Shown here in pieces: positions 41,640 through 51,499 of a stretch of DNA of 64,000 nt; positions within the stretch are counted from its first letter, which is position 1; each line of letters opens with the position of its first letter. Below the pieces are notes generated by a model. That model was given only the letters and a program-made list of their open reading frames with translations. It was not told the origin of the DNA and did not search any database. Source of the stretch: an uncultured Ulvibacter sp. (GTDB lineage Bacteria; Bacteroidota; Bacteroidia; Flavobacteriales; Flavobacteriaceae); NCBI GenBank assembly GCA_938041335.1, contig CALIAF010000020.1, positions 1 through 64,000 of the forward strand, read 5' to 3'. The translations under genes were made by a program, and so were the position numbers.

Positions 41640-43772
41640 ATGAAAAATAGCATCATTTTAATAGTAGTATTGGCTAGTTTTCTTTCTTGCGATAAAAAGA
41701 AATCTTCAATTAAAAATATGGATATAAAAGCTCCTTTTGCAGATAAAATTGCAAAAACAATGGAAATACACGGAGACGTGAGGGTTGATAATTATTTTTG
41801 GTTAAATGATAAGGAAAATCCTGAAGTCATAGATTATCTAGAGCGGGAGAACGATTATTATAATAAAATGACCGTGCATACTGATGATCTTAAAGAAGAT
41901 ATTTTTCAAGAAATTAAGGGTAGGATTAAAGAAGATGATGCGTCTGTACCCTATAAATACAATGGGTACTATTACATTACTCGTTTTGAGAAAGGCAAAG
42001 ATTATCCAATTCATACCCGAAGAAAAGGTGCTCTAGATGCTGAAGAAGAAATTTTATTTGATGTGAATCAAATGGCAAAAGATCACGCCTATTATGCCTT
42101 AAGCGGAATTAACGTGAGTCCTGATAATAAATTAGTTGCATTTGGTGTAGATACTGTAAGTCGTCGCAAGTATACCATTCACATAAAAGATCTTGAAACC
42201 GGAAAAATATTGGAGGAGCATATCCCTGTAACTACAGGAGGTTCTACCTGGGCTAATGATAACAAAACCTTGTTCTACACAAAAAAAGATGAAAAAACAC
42301 TTCGATCTAACCAGATTGTTAAACATGTGTTAGGGACATCGATAAATAAAGACAAGGTTGTTTTTACTGAAAAAGATGAGACGTTTAATACTTATGTATA
42401 TAAAACAAAGTCTAGAAAGTACATTGTTATAGGTAGTAACAGCACGCTTACTTCAGAATATCAATTACTGAATGCTGATACCCCAGAAAGTGAATTTAAA
42501 ATGTTTCAACCGCGCACGCGAGGCTTGGAATATAGTTTTTTGCATTATGAAGATCAGTTTTATGTGGTTACCAATAAAGATAAGGCGACTAACTTTAAGT
42601 TAATGAAAACTGCCGAAAACCAGACTGGTAAGGAGAACTGGATTGAAGTGATCCCCCATAGGGAAGATGTATTGATTGAAGATGTTGATATCTTTAAAGA
42701 ATACTTGGTAATAAGTGAACGTAAAAATGGCCTCAATGAAGTTCGTATTATAAAATGGGAAGATGAAAGTGAGTACTTTTTACCTTTTAATAATGAGACT
42801 TATACAGCGTACACAACTACAAATCTAGATTTTGACACTACAACATTACGATACGGATACACGGCATTAAATACACCGGCCTCTATCATTGACTTTGATA
42901 TGACGACTAAAGAAAAAACGGTTGTCAAAGAAACCGAAGTGTTAGGGGGAAAGTTTGATAAAAACAACTATGAGTCAAAACGTATTTGGGCAACAGCAGA
43001 AGACGGAACAAAAATTCCCGTTTCAATTGTATATAGGAAAGGTATAAAACTAAACGGTAAAAACCCTTTTTTAATGTATGCTTACGGCTCATACGGTTCT
43101 ACAGTAGATCCCTATTTTTCGTATTCGAGAATCTCGTTAATGGATAGAGGATTCATTTTTGGAATTGCACATGTTAGAGGTGGAGAATATTTGGGGCGGA
43201 AATGGTATGAAGATGGTAAATTATTAAAGAAAAAGAACACTTTTACAGACTTCATTGATGCATCAAAGTATGTAATTGATCAAAAGTATACTTCCGAAGA
43301 ACATTTATACGCATCTGGAGGTTCGGCCGGTGGTTTGTTAATGGGCGCAATTGTAAATATGTCTCCACAGACCTATAATGGTGTGATTGCTTCTGTGCCT
43401 TTTGTAGATGTAATGACTACGATGCTTGATGATACCATACCATTAACAACTGGAGAATATGATGAATGGGGTAACCCAAATGAGAAAGCATCTTATGACT
43501 ATATGAGGTCATATTCGCCTTATGATAATGTAGCAAAAAAACACTTTCCTAACATGCTTGTGACAACGGGTCTCCATGATTCTCAAGTTCAGTACTTTGA
43601 GCCGGCAAAATGGGTGGCAAAAATACGGGAGTATAAAACAGACACTAATGTATTACTGTTTCATACAAATATGGATGCAGGACACGGAGGTGCTTCTGGT
43701 AGGTTTGAAGCATTAAGAGAGGTTGCGATGGATTATGCGTTCTTGCTTGACTTAGAGGGAATTACCAAATAG
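41640..43772 (+). CDS. Lipoprotein prolyl oligopeptidase / oligopeptidase B (S9A)
   Basis: A 710-residue serine peptidase with a lipoprotein signal ending LVVLASFLSCDKKK-like text, so it is envelope-anchored. The N-terminal beta-propeller domain spans about 60-430. The catalytic domain has the nucleophile in ASGGSAGGLLMG (about 555), the acid in GLHDSQVQYFEPAKW and the histidine in DAGHGGASGR. It starts as a typical S9A protein (DNYFWLNDKENPEVIDYLE). Oligopeptidase B versus prolyl oligopeptidase specificity is undecided. Monocistronic, between ybaB and a cysteine-synthase-like gene. Confidence 0.88.
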   Translation: MKNSIILIVVLASFLSCDKKKSSIKNMDIKAPFADKIAKTMEIHGDVRVDNYFWLNDKENPEVIDYLERENDYYNKMTVHTDDLKEDIFQEIKGRIKEDDASVPYKYNGYYYITRFEKGKDYPIHTRRKGALDAEEEILFDVNQMAKDHAYYALSGINVSPDNKLVAFGVDTVSRRKYTIHIKDLETGKILEEHIPVTTGGSTWANDNKTLFYTKKDEKTLRSNQIVKHVLGTSINKDKVVFTEKDETFNTYVYKTKSRKYIVIGSNSTLTSEYQLLNADTPESEFKMFQPRTRGLEYSFLHYEDQFYVVTNKDKATNFKLMKTAENQTGKENWIEVIPHREDVLIEDVDIFKEYLVISERKNGLNEVRIIKWEDESEYFLPFNNETYTAYTTTNLDFDTTTLRYGYTALNTPASIIDFDMTTKEKTVVKETEVLGGKFDKNNYESKRIWATAEDGTKIPVSIVYRKGIKLNGKNPFLMYAYGSYGSTVDPYFSYSRISLMDRGFIFGIAHVRGGEYLGRKWYEDGKLLKKKNTFTDFIDASKYVIDQKYTSEEHLYASGGSAGGLLMGAIVNMSPQTYNGVIASVPFVDVMTTMLDDTIPLTTGEYDEWGNPNEKASYDYMRSYSPYDNVAKKHFPNMLVTTGLHDSQVQYFEPAKWVAKIREYKTDTNVLLFHTNMDAGHGGASGRFEALREVAMDYAFLLDLEGITK

Positions 43773-43786
43773 TCAATCTTTTTTCG

Positions 43787-43794
43787 TAAATTTG
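43787..43794 (+). promoter_or_regulatory. -7 promoter box (TAAATTTG) of the cysteate synthase-like gene
   Basis: Exact TAnnTTTG, 53 bp before the ATG at 43847. Confidence 0.5.
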
Positions 43795-43846
43795 CACCGT
43801 ATTTCATCAACATAATATTTGTGAAGAGATATAGAAATCACCTTGA

Positions 43847-44884
43847 ATGAAAGAAACTAAAAAAGTGTATAAAAACGTTCTTGAACTAATTGGCAATACG
43901 CCATTGATAGAACTTAATAATAGTACTAAAGGGATGAAAGGTTCTTACTTTGCAAAAGTAGAAGCGTTTAATCCAGGTCACTCTGCTAAAGATAGAATTG
44001 CACTGCATATTCTTGAAAATGCAGAAGCAAAAGGAATCATCAAGCCAGGTGACACTATTGTAGAGACTACTTCGGGTAACACAGGATTTAGTATTGCCAT
44101 GGTGAGTGCGCTCAAAGGATATAAATGTATCCTTGCCGTGAGTTCAAAATCTTCTAAAGATAAAATAGACATGTTAAAGACAATGGGCGCAGAAGTGCAC
44201 GTATGTCCGGCGCATGTTGCTGCAGATGATCCCCGTTCTTATTATGAAGTTGCAAAACGTATTCATTTAGAAACACCAGGCTCCGTATATATTAATCAAT
44301 ATTTTAACACGCTAAATATTGAAGCGCATTATGCCTCTACCGGTCCAGAAATCTGGAATCAGACTAATGGAGAGATTACACATCTTATCGCTTGTAGCGG
44401 TACAGGAGGGACTATTTCTGGTACGGCACGTTTCTTAAAAGAAAAAAACCCAAACATTCAAATATTGGGTATTGATGCGTATGGTTCTGTACTTCAGAAA
44501 TTTCATGAAACTGGAGAACTGGACAAAAATGAGATTTATCCTTACCGTATAGAAGGCCTAGGAAAAAATTTGATACCCTCTGCGACAGATTTTAGTCAAA
44601 TAGACTCTTTTACAAAAGTAACTGACAAAGACAGTGCATTAGCTGCAAGAGATATTGCAAAGAAAGAAGGATTATTTGTAGGCTATACCAGTGGTGCAGC
44701 GATGCAAGGAGCAAAACAATTAAATGAAGAGGGAGTGTTTGATGACAGCAGTAAAGTAGTTATTATCTTCCCAGATCACGGCTCGCGATACATGAGTAAG
44801 ATCTATGATGATGAATGGATGAAGTTAAATGGCTTTCTTGACGAAGCAGTACAAGAAACAAAAGCAGTCAACTATATCAAGTAA
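43847..44884 (+). CDS. PLP-dependent cysteine synthase family enzyme, likely cysteate synthase
   Basis: A 345-residue fold-type II PLP enzyme. Lys48 in [11 protein letters not shown] is the Schiff-base lysine; TSGNTGFS and SGTGGTISG bind the substrate carboxylate and the PLP phosphate. The usual NPGGSVKDR of O-acetylserine sulfhydrylases is NPGHSAKDR here. The neighbour at 45073 belongs to the acyltransferase family that condenses cysteate with fatty acyl thioester in capnine synthesis. I therefore infer that this enzyme makes cysteate from phosphoserine and sulfite. Plain cysteine or cystathionine synthase remains possible. Confidence 0.75.
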   Translation: MKETKKVYKNVLELIGNTPLIELNNSTKGMKGSYFAKVEAFNPGHSAKDRIALHILENAEAKGIIKPGDTIVETTSGNTGFSIAMVSALKGYKCILAVSSKSSKDKIDMLKTMGAEVHVCPAHVAADDPRSYYEVAKRIHLETPGSVYINQYFNTLNIEAHYASTGPEIWNQTNGEITHLIACSGTGGTISGTARFLKEKNPNIQILGIDAYGSVLQKFHETGELDKNEIYPYRIEGLGKNLIPSATDFSQIDSFTKVTDKDSALAARDIAKKEGLFVGYTSGAAMQGAKQLNEEGVFDDSSKVVIIFPDHGSRYMSKIYDDEWMKLNGFLDEAVQETKAVNYIK

Positions 44885-44900
44885 TTACATATAAAATAGA

Positions 44901-44930
44901 AAAGCTCGATGTTAATATCGGGCTTTTTTT
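44901..44930 (+). terminator. Terminator after the cysteate synthase-like gene
   Basis: AAGCTCGAT-GTTAAT-ATCGGGCTT with a T run, then ATGCG. It suggests that the two pathway genes are separately transcribed. Confidence 0.85.
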
Positions 44931-45072
44931 ATGCGATTTTTTTAGATAAGTACCATAAACAGGTGATCGTAATTGCTTCGGAAATATCCCAGTTTTTGGT
45001 TTATATCTTCTTAATAATCTATTGCAATTGTCTACCTCTTTTATATGGTAATGAGGATTAAATTAATTAATT

Positions 45073-46359
45073 TTGTCCACTTATAGAAATATTATTTTGA
45101 TGAGAGATTTATTCGATAAGATATATAAAGATAAGGGGCCATTAGGGAAATGGGCAGCACATGCAGAAGGATATTTTGTATTTCCGAAGTTAGAAGGACC
45201 CATAAGCAATAGAATGCGCTTTAAAGGGAAAGAAGTGATCACCTGGAGTGTCAATGACTACCTCGGGCTTGCTAATCACCCAGAAGTGCGTAAAGTTGAT
45301 GCTGAGGCTGGAGCAGAATACGGATCTGCCTACCCAATGGGAGCACGTATGATGAGCGGACATACAGATAAGCATGAGCAGTTGCAAAACGAACTTGCAG
45401 CATTTGTAAGCAAAGAATCTGCATATTTATTAAACTTTGGGTATCAAGGTATTGTTTCTTCTATTGATGCTTTAGTGTCAAAAGATGATGTGATCGTATA
45501 CGATGTTGATGCACACGCTTGTATCATAGATGGGGTACGTTTGCACTTAGGACAGCGCTTTACGTATAAGCACAACGATATGGAGAGTATCGAGAAGAAC
45601 TTAGTGCGTGCAACTAAAATGGCGGAGAAAACTGGCGGAGGAATTCTTCTAATTTCTGAAGGGGTTTTTGGAATGAGAGGGGAGCAAGGAAGATTAAAAG
45701 AAATTGTTGCCCTGAAGAAAAAGTTTAATTTTAGACTTTTTGTAGATGATGCACACGGTTTTGGTACACTGGGTAAAACAGGTGCTGGAGCAGGTGAAGA
45801 GCAAGGAGTGCAAGATGATATAGATGTTTATTTTGCAACGTTTGCAAAGTCAATGGCGTCAACTGGAGCATTTATTGCAGCAGATGATGAGATCATACAA
45901 TACATGAAGTATAATATGCGATCTCAAATGTTTGCTAAGTCACTACAAATGCAATTGGTAGTTGGTGCATTAAAGCGTCTTGATATGTTACGTACTATGC
46001 CAGAGCTTAAAGAAAAACTATGGGAGAATGTAAACGCCTTACAAGGGGGTTTAAAAGAGCGTGGCTTTGATATTGGAACCACACAGAGTTGTGTAACGCC
46101 AGTATATCTTAAAGGAAGTATCCCAGAAGCCATGGCACTCGTAAAAGATCTTAGAGAAAATCACGGTGTGTTTTGTTCTATCGTAGTATATCCAGTGATC
46201 CCTAAGGGGTTAATATTATTGCGATTAATACCAACAACAACACATACTATGCAAGATATTACTGAAACACTAGATGCTTTCTCTGCTATTAGAGAGCGTC
46301 TTGAAAACGGAACTTATAAAAGACTATCTGCCGCAATCTCTGCACAGATGGGTGAGTAA
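45073..46359 (+). CDS. Alpha-oxoamine synthase, likely cysteate (or serine) acyltransferase
   Basis: A 428-residue PLP enzyme of the KBL/BioF/serine palmitoyltransferase family. NDYLGLANHPEV and the PLP lysine region ATFAKSMASTGAFI are diagnostic; LFVDDAHGFGTLG holds the cofactor aspartate. In Bacteroidota this branch makes 3-keto-sphinganine or, with cysteate, 3-ketocapnine. The cysteine-synthase-like gene just upstream points to the capnine (sulfonolipid) pathway, which matters for gliding and the outer membrane in relatives. ATG 45100 (MRDLFDKIYKD) is as good a start as the earlier GTG/TTG-like one at 45073. Confidence 0.78.
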   Translation: MSTYRNIILMRDLFDKIYKDKGPLGKWAAHAEGYFVFPKLEGPISNRMRFKGKEVITWSVNDYLGLANHPEVRKVDAEAGAEYGSAYPMGARMMSGHTDKHEQLQNELAAFVSKESAYLLNFGYQGIVSSIDALVSKDDVIVYDVDAHACIIDGVRLHLGQRFTYKHNDMESIEKNLVRATKMAEKTGGGILLISEGVFGMRGEQGRLKEIVALKKKFNFRLFVDDAHGFGTLGKTGAGAGEEQGVQDDIDVYFATFAKSMASTGAFIAADDEIIQYMKYNMRSQMFAKSLQMQLVVGALKRLDMLRTMPELKEKLWENVNALQGGLKERGFDIGTTQSCVTPVYLKGSIPEAMALVKDLRENHGVFCSIVVYPVIPKGLILLRLIPTTTHTMQDITETLDAFSAIRERLENGTYKRLSAAISAQMGE

Positions 46360-46377
46360 TTCTGTTTGATATGTATA

Positions 46378-46408
46378 AAAAAAGCCAGCATTATTGCTGG
46401 CTTTTTTT
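46378..46408. terminator. Bidirectional terminator
   Basis: AAAAAGCCAGCA-TTAT-TGCTGGCTTTTTTT serves both convergent genes. Confidence 0.9.
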
Positions 46409-47525
46409 ATAAGTATTTCTTAAAAGTACTCCGCTCTTTATGTTGCACAGGCTTATAGTCTTTCCAGAGTAATTGCACTGCGGTATTTTCAATTAATTCT
46501 GGGTTGGTCTCTACTTTATCAATGCCTTTTGAGTTAAATAAGTTTTGCATTTCTTCAAAGATGATTGCCGTTACACCTTTGCCTTGATATTCTGGGTCTA
46601 TCCCTATGAGATAAAAAGCGGCTTTATCGTTCTTACGTTGTGCTTTCCATAAATGATACCATCCAAATGGAAATAAGCTCCCGTTTGCCTTTTTTAATGC
46701 CTTACTAAAAGAGGGCATCACAATTGAGAATGCTACAAGTTCATCGTTTTTATCTTTAATACAAGTAATATAATCTGGTTGAATAAAGCTAAAATACTTC
46801 TCTTTGTAATAATCTATTTGGTATTGTTGTATAGGTACAAAAGTCTGTAATGAGTTGTAGGTTTTGTTTAAGAGTTCAAACATCTTATCAACATATGGTA
46901 AAATCTCTTTTTTGCTATTAAATTCAATAACAGAAAGGTTATAGCGCTGTTTTACAATGCCAGAAAACTTGGCAACCTTTTCTTTAATAGAAGGAGGAAT
47001 GCTCAAGCTAAATTCTACCCAGGTTGCTTGTTTCTCAAAGCCTAATTTTTCAAAATGCTGTGCGTAATAAGGGTGATGATACCATGTGATCATCGTATTC
47101 ATTTTATCAAAACCGTCCGTTAAAATACCGGCTTTTTCCATGTTTCCAAAACCTACTGGGCCTTCTATATACTCTAGACCAAGTTCTGCTCCTTTTTCAA
47201 ATGCTTTAGCAACAAGTGCTTGTGTTACATCAACGTCGTCTATCATATCTAACCATCCAAAACGAACTTTCTTTTTACCTGTTTCTTGTATTTCTACGTG
47301 GTTAATAATAACAGCAATACGGCCTACAGTCTTCCCGTCGCGATAGGCAAGGTAATATGCTGCATCTGCATTTTTAAAAACGGGATTCTTATCCTTGTCT
47401 AGGGTTTCCATCTCATCATTAATAAGCGGAGGTACCCAAAATGGAGAGTTCTTATAAAGTGTAAAAGGGAATTTTACAAACTTTTTAATATCCTGTTGGC
47501 TGGTAATTTGTTTAACTTCAATCAT
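46407..47525 (-). CDS. YghO/GNAT-like protein
   Basis: A 372-residue protein with two GNAT-like halves; the C-terminal half has AFYLIGIDPEYQGKGVTAII, the acetyl-CoA loop. It belongs to a Bacteroidota family often annotated as GTP cyclohydrolase or YghO-like and frequently seen near serine palmitoyltransferase-type genes. Convergent with the acyltransferase across a shared terminator. An N-acyl transfer step on the long-chain base is a tempting but unproven role. Confidence 0.7.
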   Translation of the reverse strand: MIEVKQITSQQDIKKFVKFPFTLYKNSPFWVPPLINDEMETLDKDKNPVFKNADAAYYLAYRDGKTVGRIAVIINHVEIQETGKKKVRFGWLDMIDDVDVTQALVAKAFEKGAELGLEYIEGPVGFGNMEKAGILTDGFDKMNTMITWYHHPYYAQHFEKLGFEKQATWVEFSLSIPPSIKEKVAKFSGIVKQRYNLSVIEFNSKKEILPYVDKMFELLNKTYNSLQTFVPIQQYQIDYYKEKYFSFIQPDYITCIKDKNDELVAFSIVMPSFSKALKKANGSLFPFGWYHLWKAQRKNDKAAFYLIGIDPEYQGKGVTAIIFEEMQNLFNSKGIDKVETNPELIENTAVQLLWKDYKPVQHKERSTFKKYL

Positions 47526-47539
47526 ACTAATTTAGAAAC

Positions 47540-48589
47540 TTATAGTTTTCTTCCGTCCTCTCCACCATCTTCTTCTTCGGTTGGATCTAGACCATCTTTA
47601 CGTTTCTTTTTCTTTGCTTTTTTTGCGTCTTTATTTTTATTCTTCTTATCTCTTTTTGCCTTGCGGGCATCTGCACCTTTCTCTTCTATGTACTCGTCAT
47701 CTTCGTGTCTGTCTATTCTATAACTCACACCTATTCTACCATAAGTACGGTTAGGGGTGTCTTTAAAGTTTAATATAACAGAAGCATCCACCTGAAAATT
47801 AGGCGTTACCAGTGCTGCGGCACCACCTCTAAAAAGTTGATCGGCATAGGTATCGCCTTTAAAGCCTTCATTTTCTACAAATATAGAAAACCAATTTGTT
47901 GGAGTATGGGTCAATGTCACTACATACCCAAATTGCTTAGCATCTTCTGTAACTCTATTGGCATATAGATTTGTAACTAAAACAAAACCTCCTGCAAAGT
48001 TATTTTGTGTTGCCAATACTATTTTAGGGCTCAAGTCTATCTTGTTAATCCCTGGCCTGGTATTATTTACAAACTTTCCTTCTGGATCTTCAATAAAATC
48101 TACATTAAGACCAGCGTATAAAGAGACTGCTGGTATTAAATCTGCCCATTGTATTTTGTGATTTGCGTGATAACTATGGAGATTAGGTCCTTTTTTATCC
48201 ATCTTGAGATAAGGGTCATACAATAAGTATTTTGCCCCTATGGTATTGCTTCGGAAATTTGAAAAACTTGTTTCTTGGTCCGTCATACGTGTGTCAATCA
48301 CCTTGTTGCGCTGAAAACTTCCCATTATACTCACCTCAAGAGCTTCTTTCCAAACACCGTAACGTACTGAATAATCTATATTAAATGCGTTTGTTTCTGT
48401 GAAAATTAGACGATGGTCTTCTTTACCCAAGTTTAGACCTCCTTCAAACTGGAGTACATTGGTACCAACAGCAAATGCGCCCTGAGAGCTCCCTGGCCGG
48501 TTAGAATTTAGTTCATCTGTGTATTGTGCAAAAATAGAAACGGAGGTTCCTAAAATAAGAAATATGCTTAGCAGAAAACGTTGATACAT
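47540..48589 (-). CDS. Outer-membrane beta-barrel (MetA-pathway transporter-like) with basic tail
   Basis: About 349 residues from ATG 48589 (signal MYQRFLLSIFLILGTSVSIF). The body is a porin-like barrel of the putative MetA-pathway-of-phenol-degradation family (NSNRPGSSQGAFAVGTNVLQ at the start). The tail (about 310-349) is unusual: a run of alternating Lys/Arg/Asp (KRDKKNKNKDAKKAKKKKRK) that would stick out of the barrel. A -7 box at 48608-48615 (minus) falls inside the longest frame, so the longer start at 48628 is unlikely. Substrate unknown. Confidence 0.72.
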   Translation of the reverse strand: MYQRFLLSIFLILGTSVSIFAQYTDELNSNRPGSSQGAFAVGTNVLQFEGGLNLGKEDHRLIFTETNAFNIDYSVRYGVWKEALEVSIMGSFQRNKVIDTRMTDQETSFSNFRSNTIGAKYLLYDPYLKMDKKGPNLHSYHANHKIQWADLIPAVSLYAGLNVDFIEDPEGKFVNNTRPGINKIDLSPKIVLATQNNFAGGFVLVTNLYANRVTEDAKQFGYVVTLTHTPTNWFSIFVENEGFKGDTYADQLFRGGAAALVTPNFQVDASVILNFKDTPNRTYGRIGVSYRIDRHEDDEYIEEKGADARKAKRDKKNKNKDAKKAKKKKRKDGLDPTEEEDGGEDGRKL

Positions 48590-48607
48590 ACGATACATAG
48601 GTTTAGT

Positions 48608-48615
48608 CAAAGATA
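48608..48615 (-). promoter_or_regulatory. -7 promoter box (TATCTTTG) that decides the barrel start
   Basis: Exact TAnnTTTG on the minus strand, just upstream of the ATGs at 48598 and 48589. Confidence 0.55.
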
Positions 48616-48697
48616 TAAGATTTATCATTTATTTAATAGTTTGATTTGTTCTTTTTTAAACAGTTATCTGTAATTTTGAGTTTCACAATAAAACAAT

Positions 48698-48964
48698 ATG
48701 GAGATCCTTAAAACGGTTTTAATTATACTCTTGGTATACTTTGCTTTAAAGTTTATCATAAAGTTGACTTGGCCCTATTTAGTGAAGTATATGACCAAAA
48801 AGGCAGGTGAAAAGTTGGCAAAGTCTTTTGGGCAGAATCCTTTTGAAAATAATGCAACCGAGAGAAAAGAAGGTGAAGTAATTATAGAACGTCCTGCTTC
48901 AAATACAAGAAAGACAAATGACAGCGTGGGCGAATATGTAGATTTTGAAGAGGTAAAAGAATAA
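48698..48964 (+). CDS. DUF4834 family protein
   Basis: An 88-residue protein with an N-terminal membrane helix (VLIILLVYFALKFIIKLTWP) and a charged tail ending VDFEEVKE, as in the DUF4834 family of Bacteroidota. It typically lies upstream of a YfhO-type gene, as here (93 bp gap), but its function is unknown. Divergent from the barrel gene. Confidence 0.8.
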   Translation: MEILKTVLIILLVYFALKFIIKLTWPYLVKYMTKKAGEKLAKSFGQNPFENNATERKEGEVIIERPASNTRKTNDSVGEYVDFEEVKE

Positions 48965-49015
48965 TTGCACCTTGTCAAGGTTATAAATCTCAGGTTTCAC
49001 AACCATATCCTCAGC

Positions 49016-49023
49016 TATTTTTG
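49016..49023 (+). promoter_or_regulatory. -7 promoter box (TATTTTTG) of the YfhO gene
   Basis: Exact TAnnTTTG, 34 bp before the ATG at 49058. Confidence 0.4.
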
Positions 49024-49057
49024 TTATTTTTCGGCTTCTTAAAAACACTTCCTTTTT

Positions 49058-51499
49058 ATGTCTTTTCAACTAAAAAAGTTTCTTCCTCACGTAATAGTTC
49101 TCGTTCTTTTTGTAGTTGCCGCTTTGGCTTATTTTAGCCCGGTTTTACAAAATAAAGTGATTTTCCAAAGTGATATTGCTCAGTACCAAGGGATGGCAAA
49201 GCAGTTAAAGGATTATAGAGCGGCAGGGGACGAAATTTATTGGACAGACGCCGCCTTTGGAGGTATGCCTACCTACCAACTAGGGGCAAAGTATCCGCAT
49301 AACTACATCAAAAAATTAGACCTCGCACTGCGTTTTTTACCAAGACCAGCAGATTATTTGTTTCTATATTTTATTGGGTTGTACATTTTATTACTCGTGC
49401 TAAAATTAGATTATAAGCTCGCCTTTGTTGGTGCACTTGCTTTCGGGTTTTCTACTTATCTCATCATTATACTTGGCGTTGGGCACAACGCAAAAGCACA
49501 TGCTATTGCATATATGCCGCTTGTTCTTAGTGGTGTCCTACTCACTTTTAGAGGTAAATATGTCTGGGGCTTTTTACTTACTTGTGTCGCCATGGCCTTA
49601 GAGTTGGTTACAAATCACTTCCAGATGACCTATTATTTAGGCTTGTTAGTGCTTTGTATTGGGATTGCCTATTTAATAGACGCTTTCAAGAAAGGCATGC
49701 TGCCGCACTTTGCTAAAGCCGTGGGCGTGATGCTGGTAGCTGTTATGCTGGCCCTAGGATTAAATGCCACTAATATCTTGGCTACAAAAGAATATGCAGA
49801 TACTTCTACACGTGGTAAAACCGAGCTTACTATTAATGCAGATGGTACGCAAAAAGAGATTAGCGAAGGTTTAGACTATGATTATATTACAGAGTACAGT
49901 TATGGAAGATTAGAGAGTTTAAATTTATTTATCCCTCGTTTTATGGGTGGTGGTTCTGGAGATCCTTTACCCGAAGAGTCGGCAACGGTAGATGCATTGT
50001 TGCGTACCGGAAAATCACAAGAAGAATTGGTTTCTATTTTACAACAAGTGCCAGTGTATTGGGGAGATCAGCGCATTGTTGCTGCTCCAGCTTACATAGG
50101 TGCGGTGGTTATATTTTTGGCGGTATTGGCGCTATTTTTAGTGCGCGGAAGACTTAAATGGTGGGTAGTGTCGGCATTTTTCTTGACCTTATTTTTATCT
50201 TGGGGGCGTAACTTCTCTTTCTTGACAGAACTCTTTATTGAGTATGTCCCATATTACAACAAGTTTAGAGCCGTGTCATCAATACAAGTCATTATTGAGC
50301 TCATTATGCCTATTCTTGCGGTAGTTGGATTGCATCAATTACTCAATGAATTTGTAAAGACAGAACAGAAAAAGAAGGCATTTTATTATACTTCTGGTAT
50401 CGTTGGTGGGCTTACCATTATCTTCTTATTATTTAAAAACTCGTTGTTCAGTTTTGCAAGTCCTATAGATGCAGATCTAGCGTCATATTATAAATTGCCT
50501 TTTACTTTTGTAGACGCTATGCGAGAAGATAGAGCAGCAATCTTTACATCAGATGCTTTACGAACGCTGCTATTTGTGGTGTTAGCTGCTGCTGCATTAT
50601 ACTTATATCTTAAAAAGAAGATTAAAGAGGTGCCACTTATTGCTATTCTTGCCATTCTTATTGTGGTTGACCTTGTAGGTGTAGACAGGAGATATGTAAA
50701 TAATGACGATTTTGTAAAGGCTCGTGTCATGGAAAAACCTTTCCCAGAAAACGGTGCTAATTTACAGATTGCAAAAGATGACGGTTATTATAGAGTGATT
50801 GATGCAACAACAGAACCGTTTAATAGCGGAGCAGCAAGTTACTATCATAATGCGCTAGGTGGCTATCATGCTGCTAAGCCAGGTAGAATGCAGGATCTAA
50901 ATGAGTTTTATATTAGTCAAGGCGATATAGGGGTGCTTAATATGATGAATGTGAAATACATTATCACCCAGAATGGTAACCAAGGTCCAATTGCTCAGCG
51001 CAATCCATATGCAAACGGCCCAGCTTGGTTTGTTGAAAATGTGATTTTTGCAGAAAGTGCGGATCAAGAAATTACATTTTTAGACAGTTTAGATACCAAA
51101 CGAACGGCTATCATTCATAAAGATTTTAAAGCCCAGATTCCTACTGCGGCTATAGTAAGAGATTCTACTGCAACCATAGAAATGACAGGGCAAAAGCCAG
51201 AGCATATTGTGTATGAGACAAGTTCTACATCACCACAATTAGCGCTATTTTCTGAGGTGTATTACCCCGCAGGTTGGAATGCATATATAGATGGCGAAGC
51301 GATAGATCATTTTAGAGCAAATTATGTGTTGCGTGCTATGGCATTACCAGCAGGAAATCATAAAGTAGAATTTAAATTTGAGCCTAAAGTGGTGCAAACT
51401 GGTAGTACAGTGAGTTTGATAAGTTCGATACTTGTTCTGCTATTGTTAGCCAGTGGTTTGTACTTTACTTTTAAGAAAGACAAGCACGTTTCAGAATGA
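49058..51499 (+). CDS. YfhO family multi-pass membrane protein
   Basis: An 813-residue protein with about 12-13 membrane helices and two large loops. YADTSTRGKTELTINADGTQ and the GDPLPEES region lie outside, and the C-terminal domain (about 560-780) contains VINMMNVKYIITQ-like text. It resembles YfhO proteins, which in Firmicutes add sugars to lipoteichoic acids. In Bacteroidota the acceptor is unknown but probably a surface polysaccharide or lipid. It overlaps the glycosyltransferase gene by four bases (ATGA), supporting that idea. Confidence 0.85.
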   Translation: MSFQLKKFLPHVIVLVLFVVAALAYFSPVLQNKVIFQSDIAQYQGMAKQLKDYRAAGDEIYWTDAAFGGMPTYQLGAKYPHNYIKKLDLALRFLPRPADYLFLYFIGLYILLLVLKLDYKLAFVGALAFGFSTYLIIILGVGHNAKAHAIAYMPLVLSGVLLTFRGKYVWGFLLTCVAMALELVTNHFQMTYYLGLLVLCIGIAYLIDAFKKGMLPHFAKAVGVMLVAVMLALGLNATNILATKEYADTSTRGKTELTINADGTQKEISEGLDYDYITEYSYGRLESLNLFIPRFMGGGSGDPLPEESATVDALLRTGKSQEELVSILQQVPVYWGDQRIVAAPAYIGAVVIFLAVLALFLVRGRLKWWVVSAFFLTLFLSWGRNFSFLTELFIEYVPYYNKFRAVSSIQVIIELIMPILAVVGLHQLLNEFVKTEQKKKAFYYTSGIVGGLTIIFLLFKNSLFSFASPIDADLASYYKLPFTFVDAMREDRAAIFTSDALRTLLFVVLAAAALYLYLKKKIKEVPLIAILAILIVVDLVGVDRRYVNNDDFVKARVMEKPFPENGANLQIAKDDGYYRVIDATTEPFNSGAASYYHNALGGYHAAKPGRMQDLNEFYISQGDIGVLNMMNVKYIITQNGNQGPIAQRNPYANGPAWFVENVIFAESADQEITFLDSLDTKRTAIIHKDFKAQIPTAAIVRDSTATIEMTGQKPEHIVYETSSTSPQLALFSEVYYPAGWNAYIDGEAIDHFRANYVLRAMALPAGNHKVEFKFEPKVVQTGSTVSLISSILVLLLLASGLYFTFKKDKHVSE

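Noticed and set aside
46407-47525. Calling the YghO-like protein GTP cyclohydrolase
   Set aside because: No GTP cyclohydrolase motif is visible; the acetyl-CoA loop supports a GNAT-like protein.
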